Of a stretch of DNA of 55,707 bases, positions 16,918 through 25,273 are shown piece after piece. Source of the stretch: CAYVOV01 sp964453525. Its GTDB lineage: Bacteria > Chloroflexota > Dehalococcoidia > Dehalococcoidales > UBA2162. The notes under the pieces are model-generated. The model worked only from the letters and a program-made list of their open reading frames with translations, was not told where the DNA came from and did not search any database. The stretch spans positions 1-55,707 of the forward strand of contig CAYVOV010000024.1 of the NCBI GenBank assembly GCA_964453525.1, given 5' to 3'. Within the stretch, counting starts at the first letter, position 1. Each line of letters begins with the position of its first letter. The translations under genes were made by a program, and so were the position numbers.

Positions 16918-17571
16918 TCACGGGGCTATCACCCGTTTGCGAATGGCAAATCTAATGAGGTCGGTCTTGTTGTGTATATTAAGTTTGTTCATCAGGCCGG
17001 TCTTGTACCATTCTACGGTTTTGGGGCTGACGACGAGCATCTTGGCAATTTCCCGGGCAGTATACCCTTCTGCAACAAGCTTGAAAACTTCTCGTTCTCT
17101 ATCCGTCAGTTGCTTATAAGGGTCCTGGTCGCTTTCCAGCGGCATCTTCTGCTGCCATTCCTCGACGAGGGCGGTTGCCGCTTCAGGCGATAGGTAAGAG
17201 TCTCCCCGGTAAGCAGTCTGGATGGCTGAAGCCAGTTCAGAAAACGCGGCCATCTTGGTCACAAACCCACGCGCTCCCGCTTCAATGACAGGAATGACAT
17301 ATTCGCTGTCATCATATTGCGTTAGCGCTACCACCTGTACACCGGGGAATTCCTTTCGTATACGCCGTGTTGCTTCCAGTCCCCCCATTACCGGCATTGC
17401 CAGGTCCATCAGCACCACGTTAGGCATTAACTGTCTGATCTTTCCCAGCGCTTCTTTTCCGTTTGAAGCTTCCCCGACCACTTCTATGTCCGCAGCCAGC
17501 GATAGCAGAGCCCGGATTCCGGCCCGTACCAGAGTGTGGTCATCAACTATAATTACTTTTATCTTCTTCAT
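16918..17571 (-). CDS. NarL/FixJ-family response regulator
   Basis: A 217-residue regulator: receiver domain (1-120) with DD at 10-11, phospho-acceptor Asp56 in VLMDLAMPV and Lys106, then a LuxR-type helix-turn-helix (about 150-210, LTDREREVFKLVAEGYTARE). It binds DNA when phosphorylated. The start overlaps the end of the histidine kinase gene by 29 bases, so the two are co-translated partners. The next gene on the strand is the FAD/MvhD fusion 190 bases away, which makes the methylene-THF cluster the obvious target, though no binding site can be assigned. Confidence 0.93.
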   Translation of the reverse strand: MKKIKVIIVDDHTLVRAGIRALLSLAADIEVVGEASNGKEALGKIRQLMPNVVLMDLAMPVMGGLEATRRIRKEFPGVQVVALTQYDDSEYVIPVIEAGARGFVTKMAAFSELASAIQTAYRGDSYLSPEAATALVEEWQQKMPLESDQDPYKQLTDREREVFKLVAEGYTAREIAKMLVVSPKTVEWYKTGLMNKLNIHNKTDLIRFAIRKRVIAP

Positions 17572-19204
17572 CTTCTACGTCTTCTATGTCCCTGACTATC
17601 GGAACCAGGGCAGTGACTTTTGTCCCCCGCCCCGGTTTGGATTCGACAAAACCTTTCCCTCCTATCAGGTGTAACCTCTCTCTCATCGTGAATAAACCAG
17701 CTCCACGACCGCTGGATTCGACACGTGTGAGTTTGCTGACATCGAAGCCCTTACCGTCATCCTCGAATATCATTACGCACTCATTTCCATCAATCTTCAG
17801 CGTGATTTTAACATTCTTTGCTTCCGAGTGCTCAAGGATATTTCCGACCAGCCCCTGAGCTACCCTGAAAAGGGTCACTTCGATTTCAGAAGGCAGGCGC
17901 TCCTCTACATCCGTAAATTCGTCGGTTACATTAATGTTATGAGGTTGAAGGGTATCCTTGGCATATCGGTGAATTGCTGCCACCAGGCCGAGTTCGTCAA
18001 GCAGCGTTGGTCTGAGTTCCTTCATCAGCCTGACAACCTCGTAGCCGGCGTAAACCGCATAAGAGTGCGTGTCTTTGACCATCTTCAAAAACTCAGCATC
18101 ACCAATGCCTTTCATTTCCGCCAAGGTGATAATTGCCTGAAGGCTTAATGTCATGCTTGTAATCGCCTGGCTGGTATCGTCATGCAGTTCTCTTGCAATT
18201 CTCTTCCGTTCTTCCTCCTGTGCTTGCAGAGAGTGCTTGAGCAGCGCCCTGTATCTTTCTCCGAGCCTGGCAAGCCGTTCGTGCAGTCTTACCTGCTCGA
18301 TGGCGCTGCCCAGGTAGTCTCCGATAGAACTGAGAAGAGACATTTCGTCTACGCTGAATCTGCCCGCCGTGTGGCTGGCAATGTTCATCACACCGACAAC
18401 CTTATCTTTTGATTTCAACGGAATGCTAATAAATCCCTTAAGACCTTCGGCATTTATCAAATCGGGATTGGCGGTACGGGTGTCCTTTGATACGTCTTCT
18501 AACATTATCGGTTCACCGGTTTCGGCTACCGTTCCGGCTATTCCTTCACCGAGGTGTATTCTGATTTCTTCCGCGTATCTTGATGAAAGACCACGGTAGA
18601 CGTGGTAGTAAAGCGTTTTTGTTGTTGCATCGTGGAGTAAAATTCCCCCGATATCGCCGTTAATGAGAACCAGGACACTGTCCAGGGCTGTCTTCAGGAT
18701 TGTATCCAGGTCATGAAGTCCGCTGATGGCACTTGAGATATGGCTTAGAGCCAGTAGCTGGTGGTGGCGCCTCAGGATTTGTGTCTCAAGCTCTCGCTCG
18801 GCAGAAACGTCTTTCCGTAATTCGATTACGGCGGTGATGTTACCCTCGTCATCACGCAGTGGATATGCCGTAATCTTGAGGTATTTGATATTTTCGGGAA
18901 AGGGGACAGGATGGATAACTGCCGCTACGTTTCCTCTTTCAATGACCTTTTTAAGTGGACAATCCCAGAGCGGCTCATCGCACGGTCTATCTCTGCCCTC
19001 GAGGACCTTATAACATAATTTACCGATGGGTGATTCGTCTTTTCCCCGGACTCTTTTCAGGACGACCACATTGGCGAATCTGATTCGGTGCTCCTGGTCA
19101 ATAACGATGATTTCATCTTCTATGGCGTCCAGGATATCCTGGAGGATTACATCCAATCCTGAATTGATTGCCGTCTTTTGTAGTTTACCATCCTTCCTGC
19201 CCAT
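17543..19204 (-). CDS. Sensor histidine kinase, PAS-GAF-HisKA_3
   Basis: A 553-residue soluble kinase of the NarL-partner type. Domains: PAS (about 20-135) with Cys64, Cys75 and Cys82 arranged as in Cys-containing PAS domains that may bind metal or Fe-S; GAF (about 155-305); dimerisation box with phosphorylated His341 in RIARELHDD; HATPase (about 430-545) with a DDGKGFD motif. No membrane segment, so the signal is cytoplasmic, perhaps redox (inferred). ATG at 19204 is chosen for GGAGGGG just upstream; a frame extension to 19249 would overlap the promoter. It is paired with the overlapping response regulator. Confidence 0.92.
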   Translation of the reverse strand: MGRKDGKLQKTAINSGLDVILQDILDAIEDEIIVIDQEHRIRFANVVVLKRVRGKDESPIGKLCYKVLEGRDRPCDEPLWDCPLKKVIERGNVAAVIHPVPFPENIKYLKITAYPLRDDEGNITAVIELRKDVSAERELETQILRRHHQLLALSHISSAISGLHDLDTILKTALDSVLVLINGDIGGILLHDATTKTLYYHVYRGLSSRYAEEIRIHLGEGIAGTVAETGEPIMLEDVSKDTRTANPDLINAEGLKGFISIPLKSKDKVVGVMNIASHTAGRFSVDEMSLLSSIGDYLGSAIEQVRLHERLARLGERYRALLKHSLQAQEEERKRIARELHDDTSQAITSMTLSLQAIITLAEMKGIGDAEFLKMVKDTHSYAVYAGYEVVRLMKELRPTLLDELGLVAAIHRYAKDTLQPHNINVTDEFTDVEERLPSEIEVTLFRVAQGLVGNILEHSEAKNVKITLKIDGNECVMIFEDDGKGFDVSKLTRVESSGRGAGLFTMRERLHLIGGKGFVESKPGRGTKVTALVPIVRDIEDVEDEEDKSNYS

Positions 19205-19237
19205 CTCATCCCCTCCGTCCCTGCGTCCTATAAGCTC

Positions 19238-19298
19238 AAAGTACCGCAATAGTCATCACTTGTCAAGCAAGTATGACCTAACAATCTACTAGATTGTT
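19238..19298 (-). promoter_or_regulatory. Promoter and palindromic operator candidate for the kinase/MTHFR cluster
   Basis: On the minus strand TTGACA (19261-19266) is followed after 17 bases by a weak -10, TACTTT (19238-19243). Directly upstream of the -35 lies a perfect palindrome AACAATCT-ACT-AGATTGTT (19280-19298), a good position for an activator such as the NarL-type regulator encoded downstream. Confidence 0.55.
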
Positions 19299-19338
19299 GG
19301 ATATGGCTCTTTGTGTGGTTTTACCTTAATTAATTAGC

Positions 19339-19581
19339 TCATACGTTTGCCTTAACACTTATACCTGTTGCTTTGTCTCTTCTCAAGTACCATATCAAAA
19401 GGATTATTATCAGGACTAATAATAATATAATGGCAATACTAAAGATGGTGTTCAAGAGACCATGTTTATTTAATATCCAGGTAATCTCTTCTTTCGGAAA
19501 GCCATCCCGAACATCCCAGGAACGAGGGAGAGACCTGGCCACCTCAGCCACCTCCCGGGCAAGAAGGCCAGCGGCGTCCAC
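19339..19581 (-). CDS. Doubtful small membrane protein, 80 residues
   Basis: A GTG-started frame with a polar first half and one strong transmembrane helix near the C-terminus (FSIAIILLLVLIIILLIWYL) followed by RRDK. No ribosome site is evident, and the first half lies at the edge of gene debris (SDR fragment). It could be the end of a degraded tail-anchored protein. No family is recognised. Confidence 0.25.
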   Translation of the reverse strand: MDAAGLLAREVAEVARSLPRSWDVRDGFPKEEITWILNKHGLLNTIFSIAIILLLVLIIILLIWYLRRDKATGISVKANV

Positions 19582-19592
19582 CGGGGGATATA

Positions 19593-19838
19593 GACAAAGC
19601 TTTCATCGACCCGCTAGAGACTGGCGAGCGAGTAATGCGGGGCATCAAGCGTAACGACCTCTTTATCCACACCCATCCCGAGTTCCGGGATGGCTATATC
19701 GGCCGTCACGACGCTATTATCCGGGCAATACCCGATGAGCCGCGTAATGAAGAAAAATGGGCTATTATGAAGAATTTTAATACCATATATACCGAAATTT
19801 ATGACAAGCAGCAAAAGGTAGGTCCGCTGGACTGGTAA
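19593..19838 (+). pseudogene. C-terminal fragment of a short-chain dehydrogenase
   Basis: Eighty-one codons ending TAA at 19836-19838 read DKAFIDPLETGERVMRGIKR then NDLFIHTHPEFRDGYIGRH, a pattern I recognise from the end of SDR-family oxidoreductases. The Rossmann nucleotide-binding half is absent and no start or ribosome site fits. This is a relic of a deleted or rearranged gene. Confidence 0.6.
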
Positions 19839-19985
19839 ATCGATAGACATTGACACAGGGCAGATATACTTTCTGGAATCAGGTACCTGGTCCGTAGACT
19901 ATAAGCTGTGACGAGAAATATAGTATTTGCTTAATTTACTCAACTCAGCAAGCTCAGATGCTGTTAATTTGTTAGGCAATTTGAG

Positions 19986-20035
19986 TCTGCCTTCCAAGCA
20001 GCGGTTCGGGGGTTCGAATCCCTCCTGGGACACCA
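19986..20035 (+). tRNA. 3' half of a tRNA-Gly (anticodon TCC), no matching 5' half
   Basis: The anticodon arm TCTGC-CTTCCAA-GCAGC (anticodon TCC), a 5-base variable region, T-arm GGGGG-TTCGAAT-CCCTC, acceptor strand CTGGGAC, discriminator A and encoded CCA are all present. The required 5' acceptor strand GTCCCAG and a normal D-arm are not found upstream. This is the pattern left when an element integrates into or excises from a tRNA gene, so it is an attachment-site relic rather than a working tRNA. Confidence 0.65.
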
Positions 20036-20092
20036 GGCACCCAGATTTAGCTTTAAAATCATTGTAAAAACGCCCCTGTAAAAAGGGTGGTT

Positions 20093-20509
20093 TTAGTTTT
20101 TATCGGATGGGTACCTTCGCCACTCCAGAACCTGTTTGGACGGGTTCTGGACTGTAACCTCGACCACGTTGTTGCTGGCTATAGTATAATCCATGTTTCC
20201 GCTGATTACGGATACATGCATCATCCCTAGAATTTCATATTGGCCATCCGGCAGATTGCTCGTATCCCATCTGGCCGGGAAGTTTTTCGCCCGGTCAGAT
20301 GATTCACCAAGTTTTATCCATGTACGCGTGCCCTTTTTCCGGAAATACCAGGGATTGGTCACTTCTACAATGTTTCCGGTGATGCCAAGCTCCTCCAGTT
20401 CCTTGAGAAGCAAGTCGTCATTATAGTCTTCCCGAAGGAGCACCCGACCGGAGTAGGTTTCAAGCACCTCCGTAGGCACAATGTAATGCGGTCCCCAGTT
20501 ATAGGGCAT
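20093..20509 (-). CDS. Hypothetical protein, 138 residues
   Basis: I do not recognise the family. The ATG at 20509 is chosen for GGAGGTG 5 bases upstream; an extension to 20557 has no site and overlaps the gene before. The product is soluble and beta-rich, with LPDGQYEILGMMHVSVISG near the middle, a pattern common in Ig-like or beta-sandwich domains. There is no signal peptide or membrane segment. It follows the glutamate-synthase-like gene by 34 bases on the same strand and is probably the third gene of the nrpR-like operon. Confidence 0.65.
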   Translation of the reverse strand: MPYNWGPHYIVPTEVLETYSGRVLLREDYNDDLLLKELEELGITGNIVEVTNPWYFRKKGTRTWIKLGESSDRAKNFPARWDTSNLPDGQYEILGMMHVSVISGNMDYTIASNNVVEVTVQNPSKQVLEWRRYPSDKN

Positions 20510-20543
20510 ACAGCACCTCCGCCAGCCAATAATAACGGAAATG

Positions 20544-22163
20544 CTAACCGCGTGCAACCTTCGCTGATACGTGACCTTTCAGGACTCCCATGGCATCTTC
20601 CCGGTATGCATCCATCAGATATGGTATGCCGGTAACCCTGGCACACTCGTCTGTCAGTGACATCAGTTCTTTACGGCTGATGGCACCTATACTGAAGCAC
20701 CTGGCACCCGCCATAAGTTGCTGAAGTCCTACCTTTATTTTCTCGCAATAGCTGTAAATACCAATGGCACCCCAGGGAATATTCTTCATTTCATCGGCAC
20801 CGACCACACTCTTGACAGCCTCCCAGCAAACGAATATTTCCTCGGGGATAGAACCGAACTGGCCTACTGTCTGCGGCAACTTGCCATCGTCCGACCACTT
20901 CCTGATATTTTTACCGACCATACCCGGAATCATCAGTGCCCTGCCCATACAGACAGCCCTGACGAATGGTGCACCCAGAGCGAGCGCTTTAAAAACCCCA
21001 TCTTCGCTACTGAACCCACCGGCAAAAGCCAGGTCGGGGACTCTTTCGCCCTGCTCGTGCAGCTTCCGAGCGAACTCATAGGCCGCAGAATGGAGATAAA
21101 GGCTGGGCATACCCCATTCTTCCATCATCCTCCAGGGGCTCATGCCCGTACCGCCGGAAGAGCCATCGATTGTCAGCAAATCTATCCCGGCAGCAGAACC
21201 CCATTTAAGGGCCATCGCCAGCTCGCGCAGGCTATAGGCCCCGGTCTTCAGAGTAATACGTCTGAATCCTAGGTCTCTCAAACGCTGGACCTCCTCGTAG
21301 AAACCGTCCTCATCAATGAACCCAAGGCGGCTATGCCGCTCGAACTCCTGGATAGCACCGCTCTTGAACGCATCCTTAGTAACGGGACTTTCAGGATCAG
21401 GAGTAACGATATAGCCACGCTTTTGCAACTCCAGAGCCCTCTCCAGACTATTAACCTTGATTTCTCCGCCGATACACTTGGCGCCTTGCCCCCATTTTAG
21501 TTCTATGGTATCCAGTTTGTGTTTCTTTCTGACATATTCGGCTACACCCAACCGGGTGTCCTCGACATTCATCTGTACTAAAATTTCGCCGTAGCCCTGA
21601 TGGTAACGTCTGTAGATTTCAATTCGGCGGTCCATATCCGGCGCCCGGACAATCTTGCCTCCGGCATCAAGTTCCAGTTGTGGGTCGATACCGCAGACGT
21701 TTTCACCGCAGACCAGGGTAATGCCACTTATGGCGGCCCCCACGGCAAAATGCTCCCAGTTTTTCCGGGCGATTTCGGTAGAGCCCAATGCCCCGGTGAA
21801 GATAGGAACCTTCATCCAGACTTTCTTGTCCCAACCATACCCGGTCTCAGTGTTTACGTTAGGGAACGTGGCCGTATCCGGGTCGGCTTTAACGCCTTCG
21901 GGCAGTCCCCTGGCGCCGAGAGCATACCCCTGGATATTGAGGTGCGAATAGTCGACAGGATAGTCTTTATCGCCGCCGGCAGTGATATCCCCGAACGGAC
22001 CGGGGTAAATCAATTCTCGGCCCCGGAAAGTTGCCTTGAATACCTCGCAGTTACCGGTACACCCGTCAACACAACGTGTGCAGAGGCCGCTACTGGGCAC
22101 TACGCTCCTTGAGCGATTGGCTGTTCGAGTTGCTTCGTTTGAATTAGGACGTTGCAGGTTCAT
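20544..22163 (-). CDS. FMN-binding glutamate-synthase family enzyme
   Basis: A 539-residue protein built on the central FMN/Fe-S barrel of glutamate synthase (GltB domain 2). The N-terminus has a Cys cluster (CTRCVDGCTGNC), and the barrel carries WGQGAKCIGGE and the hallmark DGSSGGTGMSP, then AGGFSSEDGVFKALALGA. It lacks the glutaminase domain of full GltB, so it is one of the stand-alone archaeal-type versions, which may use ammonia or a partner amidotransferase, or act on another substrate. The gene starts 19 bases after an NrpR-like regulator, which supports a role in nitrogen assimilation. RBS GAGGGAG. Confidence 0.87.
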   Translation of the reverse strand: MNLQRPNSNEATRTANRSRSVVPSSGLCTRCVDGCTGNCEVFKATFRGRELIYPGPFGDITAGGDKDYPVDYSHLNIQGYALGARGLPEGVKADPDTATFPNVNTETGYGWDKKVWMKVPIFTGALGSTEIARKNWEHFAVGAAISGITLVCGENVCGIDPQLELDAGGKIVRAPDMDRRIEIYRRYHQGYGEILVQMNVEDTRLGVAEYVRKKHKLDTIELKWGQGAKCIGGEIKVNSLERALELQKRGYIVTPDPESPVTKDAFKSGAIQEFERHSRLGFIDEDGFYEEVQRLRDLGFRRITLKTGAYSLRELAMALKWGSAAGIDLLTIDGSSGGTGMSPWRMMEEWGMPSLYLHSAAYEFARKLHEQGERVPDLAFAGGFSSEDGVFKALALGAPFVRAVCMGRALMIPGMVGKNIRKWSDDGKLPQTVGQFGSIPEEIFVCWEAVKSVVGADEMKNIPWGAIGIYSYCEKIKVGLQQLMAGARCFSIGAISRKELMSLTDECARVTGIPYLMDAYREDAMGVLKGHVSAKVARG

Positions 22164-22182
22164 TTTTCTCCCTCTCTTTCAT

Positions 22183-23178
22183 TTATATCTCCGTATATTT
22201 AATAAAATTCCGGTAGTCTACTAGGGTGCACATACTATAGTTTTCGGCTTCAATGCCTACCTCTCGGGCAGCGGCAACAGGATTGAGTCCTCCCACCAGC
22301 ACCATACCAACCTTGTTAGGCTCTACCGGGATTTCACAAACCGGTTCGCTGACACCGCCCCGAAGAATAACCCCTCCCAGACCGGATGATTTCAGACCTT
22401 TCAGCACCTCTTCCACCGGGGACAGGCATGCAGCAGGTATCTCCCTGAAATTTGCCAGTATTTCCCCGTTACCGTTGAGTGCGGTTTCCCTGACCGAAGT
22501 CATATTCGCCCTGATGAATATCTCAGACGGGTCAAGAGAACAACCGTTATAATGGATTATCTCCGTGAAACGCTCCGGTTTATGCCCGCCTATTTCCAGT
22601 ATTCCTCCGAATCTCGAGTCCATGGGCACGCCTGCTTTAAGAAACGCTCCGTTTACAATGATGCTGCACACTGTAGCCAAGCCAATCTTACCATCCGGAA
22701 TAATAACAGACCCGAAATTCTGTCCGGCTTCAGCTACGGCGACGAGTTGACTGACACAATAACCGCTTTCAAATATAGGCTTCATCGCCTTTAATGCCTT
22801 CTCAAAGTGATTTTTACTGAAAATTGATACGTTCACCGGCACGCTGCCGCTCCGATTCCTGTAGTCGAAATTAGTCTGGAAAGACAGGAGTTCTATACGA
22901 CTGATAGCGTATCCCACCTTGTCCCTCACCAAGGCATTCCTGATTTCATTCAGACCCTTTTCGGTAATCGTTCTGCCGTCACGTCCGCTGACAAGGGAGG
23001 TCAGACCACTCTCGTCAAGGAATTTAAGGTGATATCTTACCGTTCTTTCACTGAGAGTAATGCCCTGGTCTTTGATTAACTGAGCAATTCTCCGGGAGCC
23101 GGCCGGCTTCTGAGAATTGCTCAGTACCTTCAGGATTGATAATACCTTACGCTCTACGTCGTGTGCTTCAAAACTCAT
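22183..23178 (-). CDS. nrpR: NrpR-like transcriptional regulator
   Basis: A 331-residue regulator: an NrpR-type winged helix (about 1-75, with SERTVRYHLKFLDESGL) and a DUF128 effector domain (about 90-325). NrpR was characterised in methanogenic archaea, where it represses nitrogen-assimilation genes until 2-oxoglutarate rises. The archaeal protein often has two DUF128 domains; here there is one. It is the first gene of an operon with the glutamate-synthase-like enzyme, so autoregulation together with control of that enzyme is likely. A strong promoter with an adjacent palindrome lies just upstream. Archaeal origin by transfer is possible. Confidence 0.87.
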   Translation of the reverse strand: MSFEAHDVERKVLSILKVLSNSQKPAGSRRIAQLIKDQGITLSERTVRYHLKFLDESGLTSLVSGRDGRTITEKGLNEIRNALVRDKVGYAISRIELLSFQTNFDYRNRSGSVPVNVSIFSKNHFEKALKAMKPIFESGYCVSQLVAVAEAGQNFGSVIIPDGKIGLATVCSIIVNGAFLKAGVPMDSRFGGILEIGGHKPERFTEIIHYNGCSLDPSEIFIRANMTSVRETALNGNGEILANFREIPAACLSPVEEVLKGLKSSGLGGVILRGGVSEPVCEIPVEPNKVGMVLVGGLNPVAAAREVGIEAENYSMCTLVDYRNFIKYTEI

Positions 23179-23216
23179 TGAAACATTGCCCTACGGCAAC
23201 CGCTTGCCGTTTCCTC

Positions 23217-23266
23217 ACTATACTGGATGATTTAATTGTTGTCAATAGTTTATTTTGTAACAAAAT
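23217..23266 (-). promoter_or_regulatory. Promoter and operator candidate for the nrpR-like operon
   Basis: Minus strand: TTGACA (23240-23245), 17-base spacer, TATAGT (23217-23222), a near-consensus sigma-70 promoter. Seven bases upstream of the -35 is a perfect palindrome ATTTTGT-A-ACAAAAT (23252-23266), a likely regulator site. It does not match the archaeal NrpR operator GGAA-N6-TTCC. Confidence 0.75.
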
Positions 23267-23336
23267 TGTTATAATTATGAGAAATGATAAGCCCTTTTCC
23301 TGTGGCTAATTAGAGAGATTTACGAGTGTGGGCCTG

Positions 23337-24017
23337 TTAACCCTGGAAAATGTACCCCGAGCCTCGTTTATTGAGAATCATGCGGGGCGGGATATCGTGT
23401 AGCTTTTTGCGGAGGCGGCGGACATAAATTCTAATATTTTCCGTACCACCTTTAAGATGTTTCCCCCATATCTCTTCAACAATACGTTGATAAGACACCT
23501 CTTCACCTTTATTCTTAGCAAGAAGAATAAGGAGCCGGTATTCCATAGGGGTTAACTTTACCGGCTGGTCATCGACGGCTACTCTCTGGTCAACGAAATC
23601 TATCGTCAGGCGCGGACTGATAGCAGTATCATGGCTTATCTTCGGCGGGATGCCCTCGGTACGCCTTAACACTGCTTTAACACGTGCGAGAAGGGTGAGA
23701 TAGTTAAACGGTTTGATTATGTAGTCATCGGCTCCGGCTTCCAGCCCTCTCAGGACATCGGCATCATCGGACCTGACGGTAAGTATGATCACCGGGACGG
23801 ATGAGAACTCCCGAATACCTTTAAGCACGTCGAAGCCGTTAATGTCAGGCAGATTGATGTCCAGGATGATGACATCAGGGTGCTCTCTCTTTACTACCTC
23901 GATACCTTTTTTCCCGGTAATCGATGTCGCTAAGACGACCTCGGGCCAGCGAAACTCAAAGGCCACGCTTATGGCGTCAATTATACTCTTCTCGTCCTCT
24001 ATTACGACTACTTTCAT
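23337..24017 (-). CDS. OmpR/PhoB-family response regulator
   Basis: A 226-residue regulator: receiver (1-120) with acidic pair at 8-9, phospho-acceptor Asp53 in ILDINLPD and Lys102 in IIKPF, then a winged-helix DNA-binding domain (about 130-226, with LTPMEYRLLILLAKNKGE). The start at 24017 begins exactly at the receiver's first strand; the frame extension to 24116 overlaps the kinase gene and adds no domain. It lies 35 bases downstream of its histidine kinase. Confidence 0.92.
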   Translation of the reverse strand: MKVVVIEDEKSIIDAISVAFEFRWPEVVLATSITGKKGIEVVKREHPDVIILDINLPDINGFDVLKGIREFSSVPVIILTVRSDDADVLRGLEAGADDYIIKPFNYLTLLARVKAVLRRTEGIPPKISHDTAISPRLTIDFVDQRVAVDDQPVKLTPMEYRLLILLAKNKGEEVSYQRIVEEIWGKHLKGGTENIRIYVRRLRKKLHDIPPRMILNKRGSGYIFQG

Positions 24018-24052
24018 ATTTCTCTTTGGGTAAACCTTACTCTCATACCGGA

Positions 24053-25273
24053 CTACTCTAAAACCGGAAGCGTGAGAAAGAAGCTGGAGCCCTTGCCTGT
24101 TCTGCTTTCGAGCCATATCCTGCCACCATGAAGCTCTACCAGTCTCTTACAGAGAGCAAGACCTATGCCCAGACCACCCGACATGTCATCCTGGCCGGAT
24201 AGTTGATACCCCGGTTTAAAAAGGTGTGTCTGCTTATCTTTAGGTATGCCCTGGCCATAGTCTCTTACTTCGATTGTCACCATTGAATCCTGTTCTTTTA
24301 TGGCCCGGATATCGATTCTCTGCCCTTCGGCAGCATATTTACAGGCATTATTAATAAGGTTAAGCATTACCTGACGTATTCGCTCGGCGTCCGCATTGAC
24401 ATCTGGAAGACATTCGCCCGGCTCAAGATTGATTGTGACTCCATACTGCAGTGAAAGGGCTTTTGTTTCTTCGACAAGAGACAGTAACAGTCGTTCAATA
24501 TTTACCGGCTCCAGTTGCAATTTAAGCTTACCGATTTCTCCCCGGATTACATCATGCAGTTCTTCTATGCGTGTATTGAGCCCGTTAGCACCCTCCCACA
24601 GATATCTGGCCAGCTTCTCCAGTCTGGTATCGGCTGTTTCTTCAAGCAGCAACTGGCTCGTAGCCATAAGGGAAGTAAGCGGGGTTTTCAGCTCATGTAT
24701 GAGTAACCTGGTAAAGTCAACCCTGCTCTTCATCTCCGTTTGCAGTTTCTTATGTAGTTGCCTCTCACGTACATATAAGGTGTGCAGGCGGTCTTCCGCA
24801 ATTTTCGACTCGACTACATGTCCCAATCTCTCGGCAATCCCGTGAATAAGGTCGCGCTCCTCTTTTAAGAAGGCACCTTCATAGGCGTACGGTTTCTCCT
24901 CGAGGTAGTATACGTCGACTGTGCCGGCCGGTTTTCCCTTCACCAGGATAGTTTCGGTCTGTTTCCATTTTGTTTCCCGGAAATTTGCCGTTTTAAATAC
25001 CTTGCGCCTCAGCGTAATACGGGCACAGGTAACTTCGGGGTATTGCCAGGAAGGAGGAATCAATTCGACGACACCCTCGAGGATATCATCCAGTGAGTTT
25101 TTCTCATTCTCAACGAGGCGGGAAATTCCATAGAGACAACCGAGCTCTTTGACACGTTCGACAAGGTCGTGAGTCAGCCTGCGAAGTCTAACTTCGATAT
25201 CCGAATTATTTATACCGCCATTGTCGATGGTGCCGATAGTAGAACTATTTTGCTTACTGCTGTTTCTAATCAT
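24053..25273 (-). CDS. Sensor histidine kinase, soluble
   Basis: A 406-residue kinase. The first 165 residues form a GAF-like sensor region ending in a coiled-coil; then HisKA with phosphorylated His193 in LLIHELKTPL, and a HATPase domain with NLINNACKYA, DYGQGIP and GGLGIGLALCKRL boxes. There are no membrane helices, so it senses a cytoplasmic signal. The cognate OmpR-type regulator follows directly. The N-terminal tail is polar and Asn/Ser-rich. The upstream gap holds a promoter candidate. Confidence 0.92.
   Translation of the reverse strand: MIRNSSKQNSSTIGTIDNGGINNSDIEVRLRRLTHDLVERVKELGCLYGISRLVENEKNSLDDILEGVVELIPPSWQYPEVTCARITLRRKVFKTANFRETKWKQTETILVKGKPAGTVDVYYLEEKPYAYEGAFLKEERDLIHGIAERLGHVVESKIAEDRLHTLYVRERQLHKKLQTEMKSRVDFTRLLIHELKTPLTSLMATSQLLLEETADTRLEKLARYLWEGANGLNTRIEELHDVIRGEIGKLKLQLEPVNIERLLLSLVEETKALSLQYGVTINLEPGECLPDVNADAERIRQVMLNLINNACKYAAEGQRIDIRAIKEQDSMVTIEVRDYGQGIPKDKQTHLFKPGYQLSGQDDMSGGLGIGLALCKRLVELHGGRIWLESRTGKGSSFFLTLPVLE

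Noticed and set aside
19900..20035. Complete functional tRNA-Gly gene
   Set aside because: No 5' acceptor strand (GTCCCAG) or D-arm is found; only the 3' half can fold.
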